64,000 bases of DNA from CBFFRJ01 sp051486985 (GCF_051486985.1 NZ_JAHVDV010000030.1:1-64000), one strand, 5' to 3'; numbered from the stretch's first letter, positions 9,070 through 18,400 are shown. The notes: generated by a model from the letters alone, not told the origin. Translations and numbers: made by a program.

Positions 9070-10359
9070 ATGGAAACAACACAAACCGGCACCCTTGTTT
9101 CGGGTAGCACGCGCAGCGCATGGCGTAAAACGGATACCATGTGGATGCTGGGCCTTTATGGCACCGCTATCGGCGCAGGCGTGCTCTTTTTACCGATCAA
9201 TGCCGGTGTGGGTGGGATGATCCCACTGATTATTATGGCGATCATTGCTTTCCCGATGACCTTTTTTGCCCACCGTGGCCTGACGCGCTTCGTGCTGTCT
9301 GGCAAAAACCCAGGTGAAGATATTACCGAAGTGGTTGAAGAACACTTTGGTACTGGCGCAGGTAAGCTGATTACCCTGCTCTACTTCTTTGCTATCTACC
9401 CGATTCTGTTAGTCTACAGCGTCGCCATTACCAACACTGTTGAAAGCTTTATGAGCCATCAGTTGGGAATGACGCCACCGCCACGCGCTATCCTCTCCCT
9501 AATCCTGATCGTGGGTATGATGACTATCGTGCGTTTCGGTGAGCAGATGATTGTCAAAGCGATGAGCATCCTGGTATTCCCGTTTGTCGCGGCCCTGATG
9601 CTGCTTGCGGTTTACCTGATCCCGCAGTGGAGCACCACCGCTCTGGATACCCTCTCTTTTAGCAGCACGAGCGTAACCGGTAACGGTTTGTGGATGACCT
9701 TGTGGCTGGCGATCCCGGTCATGGTTTTCTCCTTTAACCACTCGCCGATTATCTCCTCTTTCGCCGTGGCAAAACGCGAAGAGTATGGTGATGAAGCGGA
9801 GCGCAAATGTTCCCGTATCCTGAGCTTCGCCCACATCATGATGGTGCTGACGGTGATGTTCTTTGTTTTCAGTTGCGTACTGAGTCTCTCCCCTGCAGAT
9901 CTGGCCTCGGCAAAAGCGCAGAACATCTCTATTCTCTCGTACCTGGCGAACCATTTTAACGCGCCTGTTATTGCCTGGATGGCACCGATTATCGCGATTA
10001 TCGCCATCACTAAATCCTTCCTCGGCCACTACCTGGGGGCGCGTGAAGGTTTTAATGGCATGGTTATCAAATCCCTGCGCGGTAAAGGCAAGTCCATTGA
10101 AATCAATAAACTAAACAAAATCACCGCGCTCTTTATGCTGGTGACCACCTGGGCTGTTGCCACCCTGAACCCGAGCATCCTCGGGATGATTGAAAACCTG
10201 GGCGGCCCGGTCATTGCGGTTATTCTGTTCCTGATGCCGATGTACGCCATCAATAAAGTCCCGGCTATGCGTAAGTACAGTGGTCACATCAGCAACGTCT
10301 TTGTTGTTGTGATGGGCCTGATTGCCATCTCCGCGATTTTCTTCTCTCTGTTCAGCTAA
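9070..10359 (+). CDS. sdaC: L-serine:H+ symporter
   Basis: A 429-residue HAAAP-family amino acid permease with about eleven hydrophobic segments, starting with the TAIGAGVLFLPI helix (about residues 32-43) typical of the family. It imports serine with high specificity. Together with SdaB 60 nt downstream it forms a serine uptake and breakdown unit. GGAGA precedes the ATG. The protein is full length. Confidence 0.96.
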   Translation: METTQTGTLVSGSTRSAWRKTDTMWMLGLYGTAIGAGVLFLPINAGVGGMIPLIIMAIIAFPMTFFAHRGLTRFVLSGKNPGEDITEVVEEHFGTGAGKLITLLYFFAIYPILLVYSVAITNTVESFMSHQLGMTPPPRAILSLILIVGMMTIVRFGEQMIVKAMSILVFPFVAALMLLAVYLIPQWSTTALDTLSFSSTSVTGNGLWMTLWLAIPVMVFSFNHSPIISSFAVAKREEYGDEAERKCSRILSFAHIMMVLTVMFFVFSCVLSLSPADLASAKAQNISILSYLANHFNAPVIAWMAPIIAIIAITKSFLGHYLGAREGFNGMVIKSLRGKGKSIEINKLNKITALFMLVTTWAVATLNPSILGMIENLGGPVIAVILFLMPMYAINKVPAMRKYSGHISNVFVVVMGLIAISAIFFSLFS

Positions 10360-10367
10360 GCCTTTTT

Positions 10368-10389
10368 GCGCCGTCTTTAGGGGCGGCGC
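10368..10389 (+). terminator. Intercistronic hairpin between sdaC and sdaB
   Basis: An 8-bp GC-rich stem (gcgccgtc / ggcggcgc, with one G-U pair) lies in the 60-nt gap. A run of six T residues follows about 10 nt later, so it could attenuate transcription into sdaB or stabilise the upstream mRNA. Confidence 0.4.
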
Positions 10390-10419
10390 ACTTCCCTCTT
10401 TTTTCATGGATACTGCCTC

Positions 10420-11787
10420 ATGATCAGCGTATTCGATATTTTCAAAATCGGTATTGGCCCGTCGAGCTCCCACACCGTCGGCCCCATGAAAGCCGGTAAG
10501 CAGTTCACGGACGACCTGATCGCACGCGACATGCTGCGCAACGATACGCGCGTAGTGGTAGATGTTTATGGCTCGTTATCCTTGACCGGCAAAGGTCACC
10601 ATACTGATATTGCTATTATTATGGGCCTTGCAGGCAATCTACCGGACAGTGTCGACATCGACGCTATACCCGCATTTATTCAGGATGTTAATACCCACAG
10701 CCGACTGATGCTGGCAAATGGCCGTCAGGAGGTTGAGTTTCCCGTCGACCAGTGCATGAATTTCCATGCCGACAACCTCTCGCTGCATGAAAACGGCATG
10801 CGCATCACGGCGCTGGCGGGCGAAAACGTGCTCTACAGCCAGACGTACTACTCCATTGGCGGGGGCTTTATTGTCGATGAAGACCATTTTGGTCAGGAAA
10901 ACAGCGCGCCAGTTGCCGTACCCTGGCCCTATAAAAATGCCGCTGACCTTCAACAGCACTGTCGTGACAGCGGCCTGTCGCTCTCCGGCCTGATGATGCA
11001 AAACGAGCTGGCCCTGCACAGCAAGGAGGCGCTCGAACAGCACTTTGCTCAGGTGTGGGAAGTGATGCGAGGCGGCATTGAGCGTGGCATTACCACCGAA
11101 GGTGTGTTGCCGGGCAAATTGCGGGTTCCTCGTCGCGCCGCCGCCCTGCGTCGCCTGTTGGTCAGTAGCGATAAAACCACCAGTGATCCAATGGCAGTGG
11201 TCGACTGGATCAATATGTTCGCCCTTGCAGTCAACGAAGAAAACGCAGCAGGCGGGCGCGTAGTCACCGCCCCGACAAACGGTGCCTGCGGGATAGTGCC
11301 TGCGGTACTGGCCTACTATGACAAGTTTATCCGCGAAGTGAATGCTAACTCTCTTGCGCGCTACCTGCTTACTGCCAGCGCTATTGGTTCACTCTATAAG
11401 ATGAACGCCTCCATTTCCGGTGCTGAAGTCGGCTGCCAGGGTGAGGTAGGCGTCGCCTGCTCGATGGCGGCGGCTGGTCTGGCGGAGCTCTTAGGTGGCA
11501 GCCCGGCCCAGGTCTGTATCGCCGCTGAAATTGGTATGGAGCATAATCTCGGTTTGACCTGCGATCCGGTGGCAGGACAGGTTCAGGTCCCTTGCATCGA
11601 GCGTAACGCTATTGCCTCGGTAAAGGCGGTGAACGCTGCCCGTATGGCGCTACGCCGCACCAGCGAGCCGCGCGTCTGTCTCGATAAAGTGATCGAAACC
11701 ATGTACGAAACCGGCAAAGACATGAACGCCAAATACCGTGAGACATCACGCGGTGGACTGGCAATGAAAATCGTCACCTGCGATTAA
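10420..11787 (+). CDS. sdaB: L-serine ammonia-lyase 2 (iron-sulfur)
   Basis: A 455-residue L-serine dehydratase that converts serine to pyruvate and ammonia with a 4Fe-4S cluster. The N-terminal ASB domain starts with FKIGIGPSSSHTVGPM (about residues 8-23). The catalytic domain carries GACGIVPA and the EVGCQGEVGVACSMA segment, whose cysteines are candidate cluster ligands. It follows the serine transporter gene, which identifies it as SdaB, not SdaA or TdcG. Confidence 0.95.
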   Translation: MISVFDIFKIGIGPSSSHTVGPMKAGKQFTDDLIARDMLRNDTRVVVDVYGSLSLTGKGHHTDIAIIMGLAGNLPDSVDIDAIPAFIQDVNTHSRLMLANGRQEVEFPVDQCMNFHADNLSLHENGMRITALAGENVLYSQTYYSIGGGFIVDEDHFGQENSAPVAVPWPYKNAADLQQHCRDSGLSLSGLMMQNELALHSKEALEQHFAQVWEVMRGGIERGITTEGVLPGKLRVPRRAAALRRLLVSSDKTTSDPMAVVDWINMFALAVNEENAAGGRVVTAPTNGACGIVPAVLAYYDKFIREVNANSLARYLLTASAIGSLYKMNASISGAEVGCQGEVGVACSMAAAGLAELLGGSPAQVCIAAEIGMEHNLGLTCDPVAGQVQVPCIERNAIASVKAVNAARMALRRTSEPRVCLDKVIETMYETGKDMNAKYRETSRGGLAMKIVTCD

Positions 11788-11793
11788 TGCCCG

Positions 11794-11816
11794 GACGCCC
11801 CCTTTTGCGGGGCGTC
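11794..11816 (+). terminator. sdaB terminator
   Basis: A perfect 8-bp inverted repeat (gacgcccc / ggggcgtc) begins 6 nt after the sdaB stop. The T-run after it is short, so efficiency is uncertain. Confidence 0.65.
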
Positions 11817-11894
11817 TTCCCAATCCCTGCGTCACCGATAGTCTCCCGCCCCGGTCAATGTTACCCTTAGCGCGTTTCACACCAGGAGGGAACT

Positions 11895-12653
11895 GTGGCC
11901 ATTCATCTGCTTATTGTCGACGCGCTTAACCTTATCCGCCGCATTCATGCGGTTCAGGGTTCCCCCTGTGTTACGACCTGCCAGCATGCGCTTGATTTGC
12001 TCATACATCATAGTGAACCCACCCATGCGGTGGCGGTGTTTGATGATGAGGCGCGCAAGACCGGCTGGCGTCACCAAATCCTGCCCGATTACAAAGCGGG
12101 CCGTCCCCCCATGCCTGACACCCTTCATGATGAAATGCCCGCCCTGCGCACCGCCTTTGCCGAACGCGGGGTTCAGAGCTGGGTATCGCCTGGAAACGAA
12201 GCCGACGATCTGGCGGCAACCCTGGCCGTTAAAGTGGCGAAAGCAGGCCATCAGGCAACGATTGTCTCCACCGACAAGGGCTACTGCCAGTTGCTCGCTC
12301 CTGGCATTCGCATCCGCGACTATTTTCAGAAACGCTGGCTGGACGCCCTTTTTATTGAGAATGAGTTTGGCGTACTGCCGCAGCAGCTCGCTGATTACTG
12401 GGGGCTGGCGGGTATCAGCAGTTCTAAGGTGCCGGGTGTGGCGGGGATTGGCCCTAAAAGCGCCACGCAGCTACTGAAGCAGTATCAAACGCTGGAGGGC
12501 GTTTATGCCCATCTGGATGCGGTACAGGAAAAGTGGCGAAACAAGCTGGAAATGCATAAAGCGATGGCGTTTATGTGTCGGGACATTGCCCGTCTGCAAA
12601 CGGATATACAGATAGATGGCAATTTGCAGCAGTTGCGTTTAGTGAAACGGTAG
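11895..12653 (+). CDS. xni: Flap endonuclease Xni (ExoIX)
   Basis: A 252-residue FEN-family nuclease related to the 5'-3' exonuclease domain of DNA polymerase I. Metal-binding acidic motifs LIVDALNL (residues 5-12) and GNEADDLAATLA (about 100-111) are present. They are followed by a helix-3-turn-helix DNA-binding part, KVPGVAGIGPKSATQLL (about 185-201). The start is a GTG at 11895 with a strong AGGAGGG. In E. coli the fuc operon lies next to it. Here the next gene is rlmM, only 49 bp away and convergent. Confidence 0.95.
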   Translation: MAIHLLIVDALNLIRRIHAVQGSPCVTTCQHALDLLIHHSEPTHAVAVFDDEARKTGWRHQILPDYKAGRPPMPDTLHDEMPALRTAFAERGVQSWVSPGNEADDLAATLAVKVAKAGHQATIVSTDKGYCQLLAPGIRIRDYFQKRWLDALFIENEFGVLPQQLADYWGLAGISSSKVPGVAGIGPKSATQLLKQYQTLEGVYAHLDAVQEKWRNKLEMHKAMAFMCRDIARLQTDIQIDGNLQQLRLVKR

Positions 12654-12665
12654 GCATCAGATTAC

Positions 12666-12688
12666 CGGGCCGGTGCGAAACCAGCCCG
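12666..12688. terminator. Possible bidirectional hairpin between xni and rlmM
   Basis: A 9-bp stem with one wobble pair (cgggccggt / accagcccg) occupies the short convergent gap. It lacks a T-run on either side, so it may be only a weak terminator. Confidence 0.4.
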
Positions 12689-12702
12689 ATATGCCTCTGA
12701 GG

Positions 12703-13803
12703 CTAGCGCTCGTCGCGACGCCCGCCGACGGCCGCCCACCAGCGACGCACATGTACCGTTACTTCTTCACGATCGTGGTACAACTGACGCGCCTGAATCT
12801 CAACGTTAATCCCTTTTTCGTTCAACTGCTCCTGGATATAAGCCAGGTTTTGCTGCACCTCTTCATAGCGCTTTTTCATTGGCAGCTTGAGGTTGAAAAT
12901 GGTCTCGCGGCACCAGCCGTTAACCAGCCATTGCGCCATCAACGCAGCGACTTTCGCCGGTTTTTCGACCATATCACACACCATCCAGGTGATGTTGTTA
13001 CGGGTAGGACGATAGCGGAAACCATCTTCCGGCAGCCAGGTTACCTGCCCGGTATCCATCAGGCTTTGCGCCATCGGACCGTTATCAACAGAGACGACCC
13101 ACATATTGCGCTTCACCAGTTGGTAGGTCCAGCCGCCAGGGCAGGCCCCCAGATCAACCGCATGCATACCGTTTGCCAGGCGCTCATCCCACTCATCGGC
13201 AGGAATAAACACATGAAATGCCTCTTCCAGCTTCAGAGTCGAACGACTTGGCGCATCGGACGGGAATTTGAGGCGTGGGATACCCATATAGAACGGCGAG
13301 TTGTTATACGAGTAGGAATACCCGGTATAGCAACAGCCTGGTGCGATAAAGAAAACGTGCACTACCGGGCGTTTTGCTGAATCGCTGCGTGCCAGCACAC
13401 CGGCTTCCCGTAACGCGCTGCGCAGCGGCACGGTGAACTTGCGGCAGAACTTCATCAGCTCTTTGCTTTCGTTGGTATCGGCAACTTCAACGCGCAGATC
13501 GCCAGCTTTCTCCACTACGCCCTGCAGCATACCCACAACCGGCGTGATGCGATCCTCAGGGGGCAGATGCTGTAACAACTCCCCGACCACAAACATCTGA
13601 CGAGCAAAAATCAGCGAACTGAACGGCAGTTCACGCGCCAGTTTGTCCGCATCATCAGGTTGATAACATTCAAAGATGACATACCCTGAATGTTCTTTAA
13701 CACGTGCGAAGCCAAAGACTTCGCGACGCCCGGCTTTATCGGTAATTTCTGCGGCGCACTCTTTCTCAAAACCAGGGCGACACAACAAAACCACTTTATT
13801 CAT
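12703..13803 (-). CDS. rlmM: 23S rRNA (cytidine-2498-2'-O)-methyltransferase
   Basis: A 366-residue SAM-dependent methyltransferase that modifies C2498 of 23S rRNA. An N-terminal THUMP-like domain is followed by the Rossmann methyltransferase domain with the SAM motif DLGACPGGWTYQL (about residues 222-234) and a catalytic lysine in FNLKLPMKKR. I chose the ATG at 13803, giving MNKVVLLCRPG as in E. coli. An in-frame TTG two codons earlier is less likely. The start overlaps the end of ygdD by 8 nt (ATGAATAA), so translation is probably coupled. Confidence 0.96.
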   Translation of the reverse strand: MNKVVLLCRPGFEKECAAEITDKAGRREVFGFARVKEHSGYVIFECYQPDDADKLARELPFSSLIFARQMFVVGELLQHLPPEDRITPVVGMLQGVVEKAGDLRVEVADTNESKELMKFCRKFTVPLRSALREAGVLARSDSAKRPVVHVFFIAPGCCYTGYSYSYNNSPFYMGIPRLKFPSDAPSRSTLKLEEAFHVFIPADEWDERLANGMHAVDLGACPGGWTYQLVKRNMWVVSVDNGPMAQSLMDTGQVTWLPEDGFRYRPTRNNITWMVCDMVEKPAKVAALMAQWLVNGWCRETIFNLKLPMKKRYEEVQQNLAYIQEQLNEKGINVEIQARQLYHDREEVTVHVRRWWAAVGGRRDER

Positions 13804-14191
13804 GAACAACGCCCTTACGTTTCAGACGAATAGCACCAATAAACATCAATACCCAACCGGCGAGGAAACAGACACCGCCAACGGGGGTAACAAACGCCCA
13901 AAGGCGTAAATGCGAGAGCGCAAGGCAGTAGAGGCTGCCGCTAAACAACACCGTGCCCAGCGCGAGAAAAACACTACTCCAGTAAAACCAGATACTGATA
14001 CGACGTTGCATTGCCACCGCTAGCCCAAAGATGGCGAGCGTGTGGAATGCCTGGTAATCAAGGCCGGTCTGGATCCAGCCCATTTCAACAACACCTATCG
14101 ACTTACTTAAAACGTGCGCGCCGAACGCCCCGAGCGCGACATAAACAAAGCCACTCACTGCGGCAAAAATCAGCATGAAACGGCTGGTCAT
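13796..14191 (-). CDS. ygdD: DUF423 inner-membrane protein YgdD
   Basis: A 131-residue protein with four hydrophobic segments and the DUF423 signatures GAFGAHVL (about residues 21-28) and TPVGGVCFLAGW (about 100-111). Its function is unknown. It lies upstream of rlmM and overlaps it, a conserved arrangement. It follows gcvA after 37 nt on the same strand and could be co-transcribed from the gcvA promoter. Confidence 0.9.
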   Translation of the reverse strand: MTSRFMLIFAAVSGFVYVALGAFGAHVLSKSIGVVEMGWIQTGLDYQAFHTLAIFGLAVAMQRRISIWFYWSSVFLALGTVLFSGSLYCLALSHLRLWAFVTPVGGVCFLAGWVLMFIGAIRLKRKGVVHE

Positions 14192-14228
14192 GTGTCTACC
14201 TTATGAAAGAGCGCATCGCGCGCTGCCA

Positions 14229-15143
14229 TTATTGTTCGTAACGGAAACGGAATTTTTCCTGTTCGTTTGCCGCTTTTGCCAGTATCCACTGTCGAAAGGC
14301 GGCTATTTTACCCAGTTCTGCCTGACTGTCATGACAAACCAGATAAAAAGCATTCTTACTGACCAAAACATCATTAAAGGGGCAGACCAGACGACCCGCC
14401 TCAATTTCCGACTGCGCCATCACATTATTGGCAAGCGCAATTCCCTGTCCGTGGATAGCCGCCTGCAGCACCATTGAACTATGGCTGAAGATGGGGCCCT
14501 GCTGAACATTAAGATTAAGCCCTAACTGACGTGTGTAAGTTTGCCAGTCGCGACGAGAAGCATCATGCAACAGAGTATGATTAGCCAGATCCGCAGGGGT
14601 TTTCAGCGGCTTCTCACCGGTTAATAACAGCGGCGAGCAGACCGGCAACAGATATTCTGCGTATAATTTTTCAACACGCAAGCCAGGCCAGTTACCGCGA
14701 CCATAAAAAATAGCGACATCCACATCGTCGGCAAGTTTATCTTCCTGACGATCTACAGCCTGTATTCGAACATCGATTCCCGGATAAGCTGAGTTAAAGC
14801 TGGAAAGCCGTGGCACCATCCACTGAATGGCAAAACTGGGCAGTAATGAAACCGTTAATGCCCCTTTTGCGCTACGCGCCTGAAGTTTACGCGTTGCCTC
14901 AGTAAGCTGAGAAAAAATCTCTTTAATGTCCTGAAAATAGCTCTGCCCCTCCTCCGTTAACAACAGCGAACGGTTGCGGCGACGGAACAGTTTTAACCCC
15001 AGGAAATCCTCAAGAGACTTGATTTGGTGGCTGACTGCGGCCTGCGTAACAAAGAGTTCATCGGCAGCGCGCGTGAAACTTAAATGGCGGGCAGCAGCAT
15101 CAAAAACACGTAATGCATTAAGAGGTGGCAATCGCTTGGACAT
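14229..15143 (-). CDS. gcvA: LysR-type regulator of glycine cleavage
   Basis: A 304-residue LysR-family regulator. The N-terminal winged helix-turn-helix contains LSFTRAADELFVTQAAVSHQ (about residues 20-39). The rest is a periplasmic-binding-type effector domain. GcvA activates or represses gcvTHP and activates gcvB. It is divergent from the GcvB RNA gene across 128 bp, the conserved arrangement in which GcvA binds the shared region and controls both itself and gcvB. Confidence 0.97.
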   Translation of the reverse strand: MSKRLPPLNALRVFDAAARHLSFTRAADELFVTQAAVSHQIKSLEDFLGLKLFRRRNRSLLLTEEGQSYFQDIKEIFSQLTEATRKLQARSAKGALTVSLLPSFAIQWMVPRLSSFNSAYPGIDVRIQAVDRQEDKLADDVDVAIFYGRGNWPGLRVEKLYAEYLLPVCSPLLLTGEKPLKTPADLANHTLLHDASRRDWQTYTRQLGLNLNVQQGPIFSHSSMVLQAAIHGQGIALANNVMAQSEIEAGRLVCPFNDVLVSKNAFYLVCHDSQAELGKIAAFRQWILAKAANEQEKFRFRYEQ

Positions 15144-15236
15144 GGTTATCAGGCTTAGATGTAATGGCGTTTTAACAAACAGGAAACAACGTTTAACCTA
15201 TTAGTTTTTTTTATCTGATCCATTATAAATTGTCCG

Positions 15237-15265
15237 TTGAGCTTCTACCAGCAAATACCTATAGT
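15237..15265 (+). promoter_or_regulatory. gcvB promoter
   Basis: TTGAGC (15237-15242) and TATAGT (15260-15265) are separated by 17 bp, and the predicted GcvB 5' end lies 7 nt downstream. GcvA sites are expected in the AT-rich stretch before it but I cannot place them exactly. Confidence 0.75.
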
Positions 15266-15271
15266 GGCGGC

Positions 15272-15478
15272 ACTTCCTGAGCCGGAACGAGAAGCTTTTT
15301 TTGGAATGCGTGTTCTGAAGGGCTTTTGGCTTGCGGTTGTGATGTTGTGTTGTTGTGTTTGCAATTGGTCTGCGATTCAGACCACGGTAGCCACGCTACC
15401 CCTTTTCACTTCCTGTACATTTACCCTGTCTGTCCATAGTGATTAATGTAGCACCGCAAATTTGCGGTGCTTTTTTTT
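15272..15478 (+). ncRNA. gcvB: GcvB small RNA
   Basis: A 207-nt Hfq-dependent RNA that represses many amino acid and peptide transporter mRNAs. The 5' end ACTTCCTGAGCCGGAACGA, the GU-rich R1 seed region (about 15335-15361, GGTTGTGATGTTGTG and onward) and the following CACTTCCTGTACATTTACCC segment match E. coli GcvB. The last hairpin (gcaccgc / gcggtgc, 15451-15470) is followed by eight T residues. The variable part is mainly at 15297-15330, where it departs from E. coli while the seed is unchanged. Confidence 0.97.
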
Positions 15479-15493
15479 GCCTGAAAAAAGACG

Positions 15494-15724
15494 TTAGTCC
15501 TTTTCGAGCGCAACCATCTCTTTAATATCAGTACGGTTGATTTGCTGCTTGTTACCATTGGCATCTTTATAAGAAATCATGCCGGTCTGGTCATCAGTTT
15601 TTGGTTTACCTTCAGAGATAATGGTACGACCATCATTGGTGTGCATCGCATAGTTCGGACCCGAACAGGCGCTCAGTGTAAAAGTGAGCATACAGGCAGA
15701 GATAATTGCAGCAGCCTTTTTCAT
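15494..15724 (-). CDS. ygdI: DUF903 lipoprotein YgdI
   Basis: A 76-residue small lipoprotein. A signal peptide ends in the lipobox LSAC (Cys20), and the mature part contains the YgdI/YgdR SH3-like fold motif TNDGRTIISEGKP. The function is unknown. It is convergent with gcvB, with 15 nt between its stop and the GcvB T-run. A paralogue, ygdR, lies at 44179. Confidence 0.94.
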   Translation of the reverse strand: MKKAAAIISACMLTFTLSACSGPNYAMHTNDGRTIISEGKPKTDDQTGMISYKDANGNKQQINRTDIKEMVALEKD

Positions 15725-15916
15725 CTTCTTCTCCTTTTAGCAATTAATGCTATCTAAAGCTCATTTCATAACAGGCAAAGAAAGTTGCCCAACACTATTT
15801 AGCATAACCTGCTTACTGAACACTGCACGGACAAACAGATAATTCTTATGGTTATCAACCTCCTTGCCCCCAGGCTGAAATTGCGCGACGATCGGCCTAA
15901 TGAAAAGAGGAACGCT

Positions 15917-17122
15917 ATGAATGCTTTCAGCCCGGCGCAGTTTCGCGCCCAGTTTCCCGCGCTTGCGGATGCCGGTATCTACCTCGACAGTGCCGCGACG
16001 GCATTAAAACCTCAGGCCGTTATCGAGGCGACACAGCAGTTTTACAGCCTGAGTGCCGGTAATGTGCACCGTAGCCAGTACGCCGAAGCGCAAAAACTCA
16101 CGGCCCGTTACGAGGCGGCCCGCGATCAGGTGGCGCGACTTATTAATGCCGCATCCGGGAAGAGTATCGTCTGGACGCGTGGTACCACCGAAGCCATTAA
16201 CATGGTCGCCCAAAGCTGGGCCAGGCCGCGCCTTAAGCCCGGCGATGAAATTATCGTCAGCGAAGCTGAGCATCATGCGAATCTGGTGCCCTGGCTAATG
16301 GTGGCTGAACAAACCGGGGCGCGAATTATCAAACTGCCGTTGGGTGAAGACAGATTGCCGGATCTGGATATGCTGACCACGCTCATCACCCCACGCAGCC
16401 GTATTCTTGCGCTTGGGCAGATGTCAAACGTCACCGGCGGCTGCCCGGATCTTCAGCGCGCCACTGCACTTGCTCATGAAGCGGGAATGGTTGTCGTGGT
16501 CGATGGCGCACAAGGTGTGGTGCATTTCCCGGCCGACGTTCAGCGTCTGGATATCGATTTTTACGCCTTCTCCGGTCATAAACTCTATGGCCCAACCGGC
16601 ATCGGTGTGCTGTATGGTAAGCACGCGTTGTTAAAGGAGATGTCCCCGTGGCTGGGGGGTGGCAAGATGATAACCGAAGTGAGCTTTGACGGCTTCGACA
16701 CCCAGCCCGTTCCGTACAAACTGGAAGCTGGCACGCCTAACGTGGCGGGCGTCATTGGTCTGAGTGCGGCGCTGGAGTGGCTGAATGGCATCGACATTGC
16801 GCAGGCGGAAAGTTACAGCCGCGGGCTGGCGACCCTTGCTGAAGAGGCGCTCGCCAGACGGCCCGGATTTCGCTCGTTCCGCGTTCAGGACTCCAGCCTG
16901 CTGGCCTTTGATTTCGCAGGCGTTCACCACAGCGATATGGTCACGCTGCTGGCTGGCTATGGCATCGCGCTACGCGCCGGGCAGCACTGCGCTCAGCCTT
17001 TGCTTTCGGCACTTGGCGTAAAAGGCACGCTTCGCGCCTCTTTCGCACCGTATAATACACGGCACGATGTGGAGGCGTTGGTTGACGCCGTTGACCGCGC
17101 CCTGAACCTGTTGGTGGACTAA
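15917..17122 (+). CDS. csdA: Cysteine sulfinate desulfinase / cysteine desulfurase CsdA
   Basis: A 401-residue class V aminotransferase-fold cysteine desulfurase. The PLP lysine is in FSGHKLYGPTG (about residue 222) and the persulfide cysteine in RAGQHCAQPL (about 358). It passes sulfur to CsdE. I chose the ATG at 15917, preceded by AAGAGG, because it gives the E. coli-like N-terminus MNAFSPAQFRAQFP. An earlier in-frame ATG would add 23 unmatched residues. The stop overlaps the csdE start (TAATG). Confidence 0.95.
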   Translation: MNAFSPAQFRAQFPALADAGIYLDSAATALKPQAVIEATQQFYSLSAGNVHRSQYAEAQKLTARYEAARDQVARLINAASGKSIVWTRGTTEAINMVAQSWARPRLKPGDEIIVSEAEHHANLVPWLMVAEQTGARIIKLPLGEDRLPDLDMLTTLITPRSRILALGQMSNVTGGCPDLQRATALAHEAGMVVVVDGAQGVVHFPADVQRLDIDFYAFSGHKLYGPTGIGVLYGKHALLKEMSPWLGGGKMITEVSFDGFDTQPVPYKLEAGTPNVAGVIGLSAALEWLNGIDIAQAESYSRGLATLAEEALARRPGFRSFRVQDSSLLAFDFAGVHHSDMVTLLAGYGIALRAGQHCAQPLLSALGVKGTLRASFAPYNTRHDVEALVDAVDRALNLLVD

Positions 17123-17571
17123 TGAGCAATGCTGTTTATGCCGGACATCCGTTCGGCCATGCTGTCAGCGAAGCGGCGCTTCGCCAGACATTTTCGCCGC
17201 TTAAGCAGTGGGAAGATAAATATCGCCAGTTAATTCTGCTGGGTAAGCAGTTGCCATCACTCAGCGATGAACTGAAAGCGCAGGCGCAGGAGATTGCCGG
17301 ATGTGAAAATCGGGTCTGGCTCGGCCATACGCTTTCAGACGATGGCACACTGCATTTCTTTGGCGACAGCGAAGGACGTATCGTTCGCGGGATGCTGGCG
17401 GTTCTGTTGGCCGCCATTGAAGGGAAGCGCCCGGAGGCGCTGCTTGCCGAAGACCCGCTCGCCCTCTTCGATGAACTGGGTCTACGTGCCGAACTTAGCG
17501 CATCACGCAACCAGGGGCTGGCCGCACTCAGCGCCGCCGTCCAGAAGGCGGCCCGCCAGGTTCAGCCCTGA
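17122..17571 (+). CDS. csdE: Sulfur acceptor protein CsdE
   Basis: A 149-residue SufE-family sulfur acceptor. The acceptor cysteine is in IAGCENRVWLG (about residue 61). It receives persulfide from CsdA and in E. coli interacts with TcdA (CsdL), whose gene lies next door in convergent orientation with a 10-nt overlap. This supports a CsdA-CsdE-TcdA functional group in tRNA modification. Confidence 0.95.
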   Translation: MSNAVYAGHPFGHAVSEAALRQTFSPLKQWEDKYRQLILLGKQLPSLSDELKAQAQEIAGCENRVWLGHTLSDDGTLHFFGDSEGRIVRGMLAVLLAAIEGKRPEALLAEDPLALFDELGLRAELSASRNQGLAALSAAVQKAARQVQP

Positions 17572-18368
17572 CGCGCTGCCTTTGCCATCATCTTTTTCAG
17601 CGCATGGGAGACTGCCACAAAACCAAAGGTGGCAGTCACCATCGTTGCCGCGCCAAAGCCAGAGGCGCAGTCCATTCTTTTCGGCCCTTCCGCTGTACTC
17701 TTCATGGCACACACTGACCCGTCTGCCTGCGGATAAACCAGGGCTTCGGTCGAGAAGACGCAGTCAACGCCGAGCTTACCTTTACTGTTTTTCACCACGC
17801 CAAAATCGCTTTTCAGACGTTCGCGCAGTTTTGCCGCCAGCGGATCCTGAATGGTCTTCGCCAGATCGGTGACCTGGATTTGTGTCGGATCGATCTGTCC
17901 ACCGGCCCCGCCCGTCGTCACCAGCGGAATTTTATAGCGCCGGCAGTATGCAATCAGCGCCGCTTTGGGTCTTACACTGTCGATGGCATCAATAACGTAG
18001 CTAAAGCCCTGGTTCAGAAGGGTGGCGACATTTTCCCCGGTGAGGAAATCGTCCACGACCGTGACACGGCATTCCGGGTTGATCTGCTGAATGCGCTGCG
18101 CCATCACTTCCGCTTTCGCCAGTCCTACGTTGTCCCGCAGGGCGTGGATCTGTCGGTTGGTATTGGTGACGCAGACATCATCCATATCAATCAGCGTAAT
18201 CGCTCCGATGCCGGTGCGGGCAAGTGCCTCTGCCGCCCATGAACCCACACCGCCGATACCCACTACACACACATGCGCGCTGGCAAAGAGATGCAGGGCA
18301 TTTTCGCCGTACAAACGTGCCGTACCGCCGAAACGCTGGCGCCAGGCGTCGCTGATGACAACAGACAT
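17562..18368 (-). CDS. tcdA: tRNA threonylcarbamoyladenosine dehydratase
   Basis: A 268-residue E1/ThiF-like enzyme that cyclises t6A37 of tRNA with ATP. The nucleotide-binding fold shows GIGGVGSWAAEAL (about residues 37-49) and the DMDDVCVTNTNRQ stretch that follows. A membrane-associated C-terminal helix is predicted near FGFVAVSHALKKMM. The gene overlaps the 3' end of csdE by 10 nt on the opposite strand. Confidence 0.95.
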   Translation of the reverse strand: MSVVISDAWRQRFGGTARLYGENALHLFASAHVCVVGIGGVGSWAAEALARTGIGAITLIDMDDVCVTNTNRQIHALRDNVGLAKAEVMAQRIQQINPECRVTVVDDFLTGENVATLLNQGFSYVIDAIDSVRPKAALIAYCRRYKIPLVTTGGAGGQIDPTQIQVTDLAKTIQDPLAAKLRERLKSDFGVVKNSKGKLGVDCVFSTEALVYPQADGSVCAMKSTAEGPKRMDCASGFGAATMVTATFGFVAVSHALKKMMAKAARQG

Positions 18369-18400
18369 AAAACCTCAGAATGCGTTTAAAAACTGGAAGG

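Noticed and set aside
15237..15446. A 69-codon frame overlapping GcvB
   Set aside because: It starts upstream of the GcvB promoter -10 and would not be on the GcvB transcript as a whole; the RNA identity is clear.
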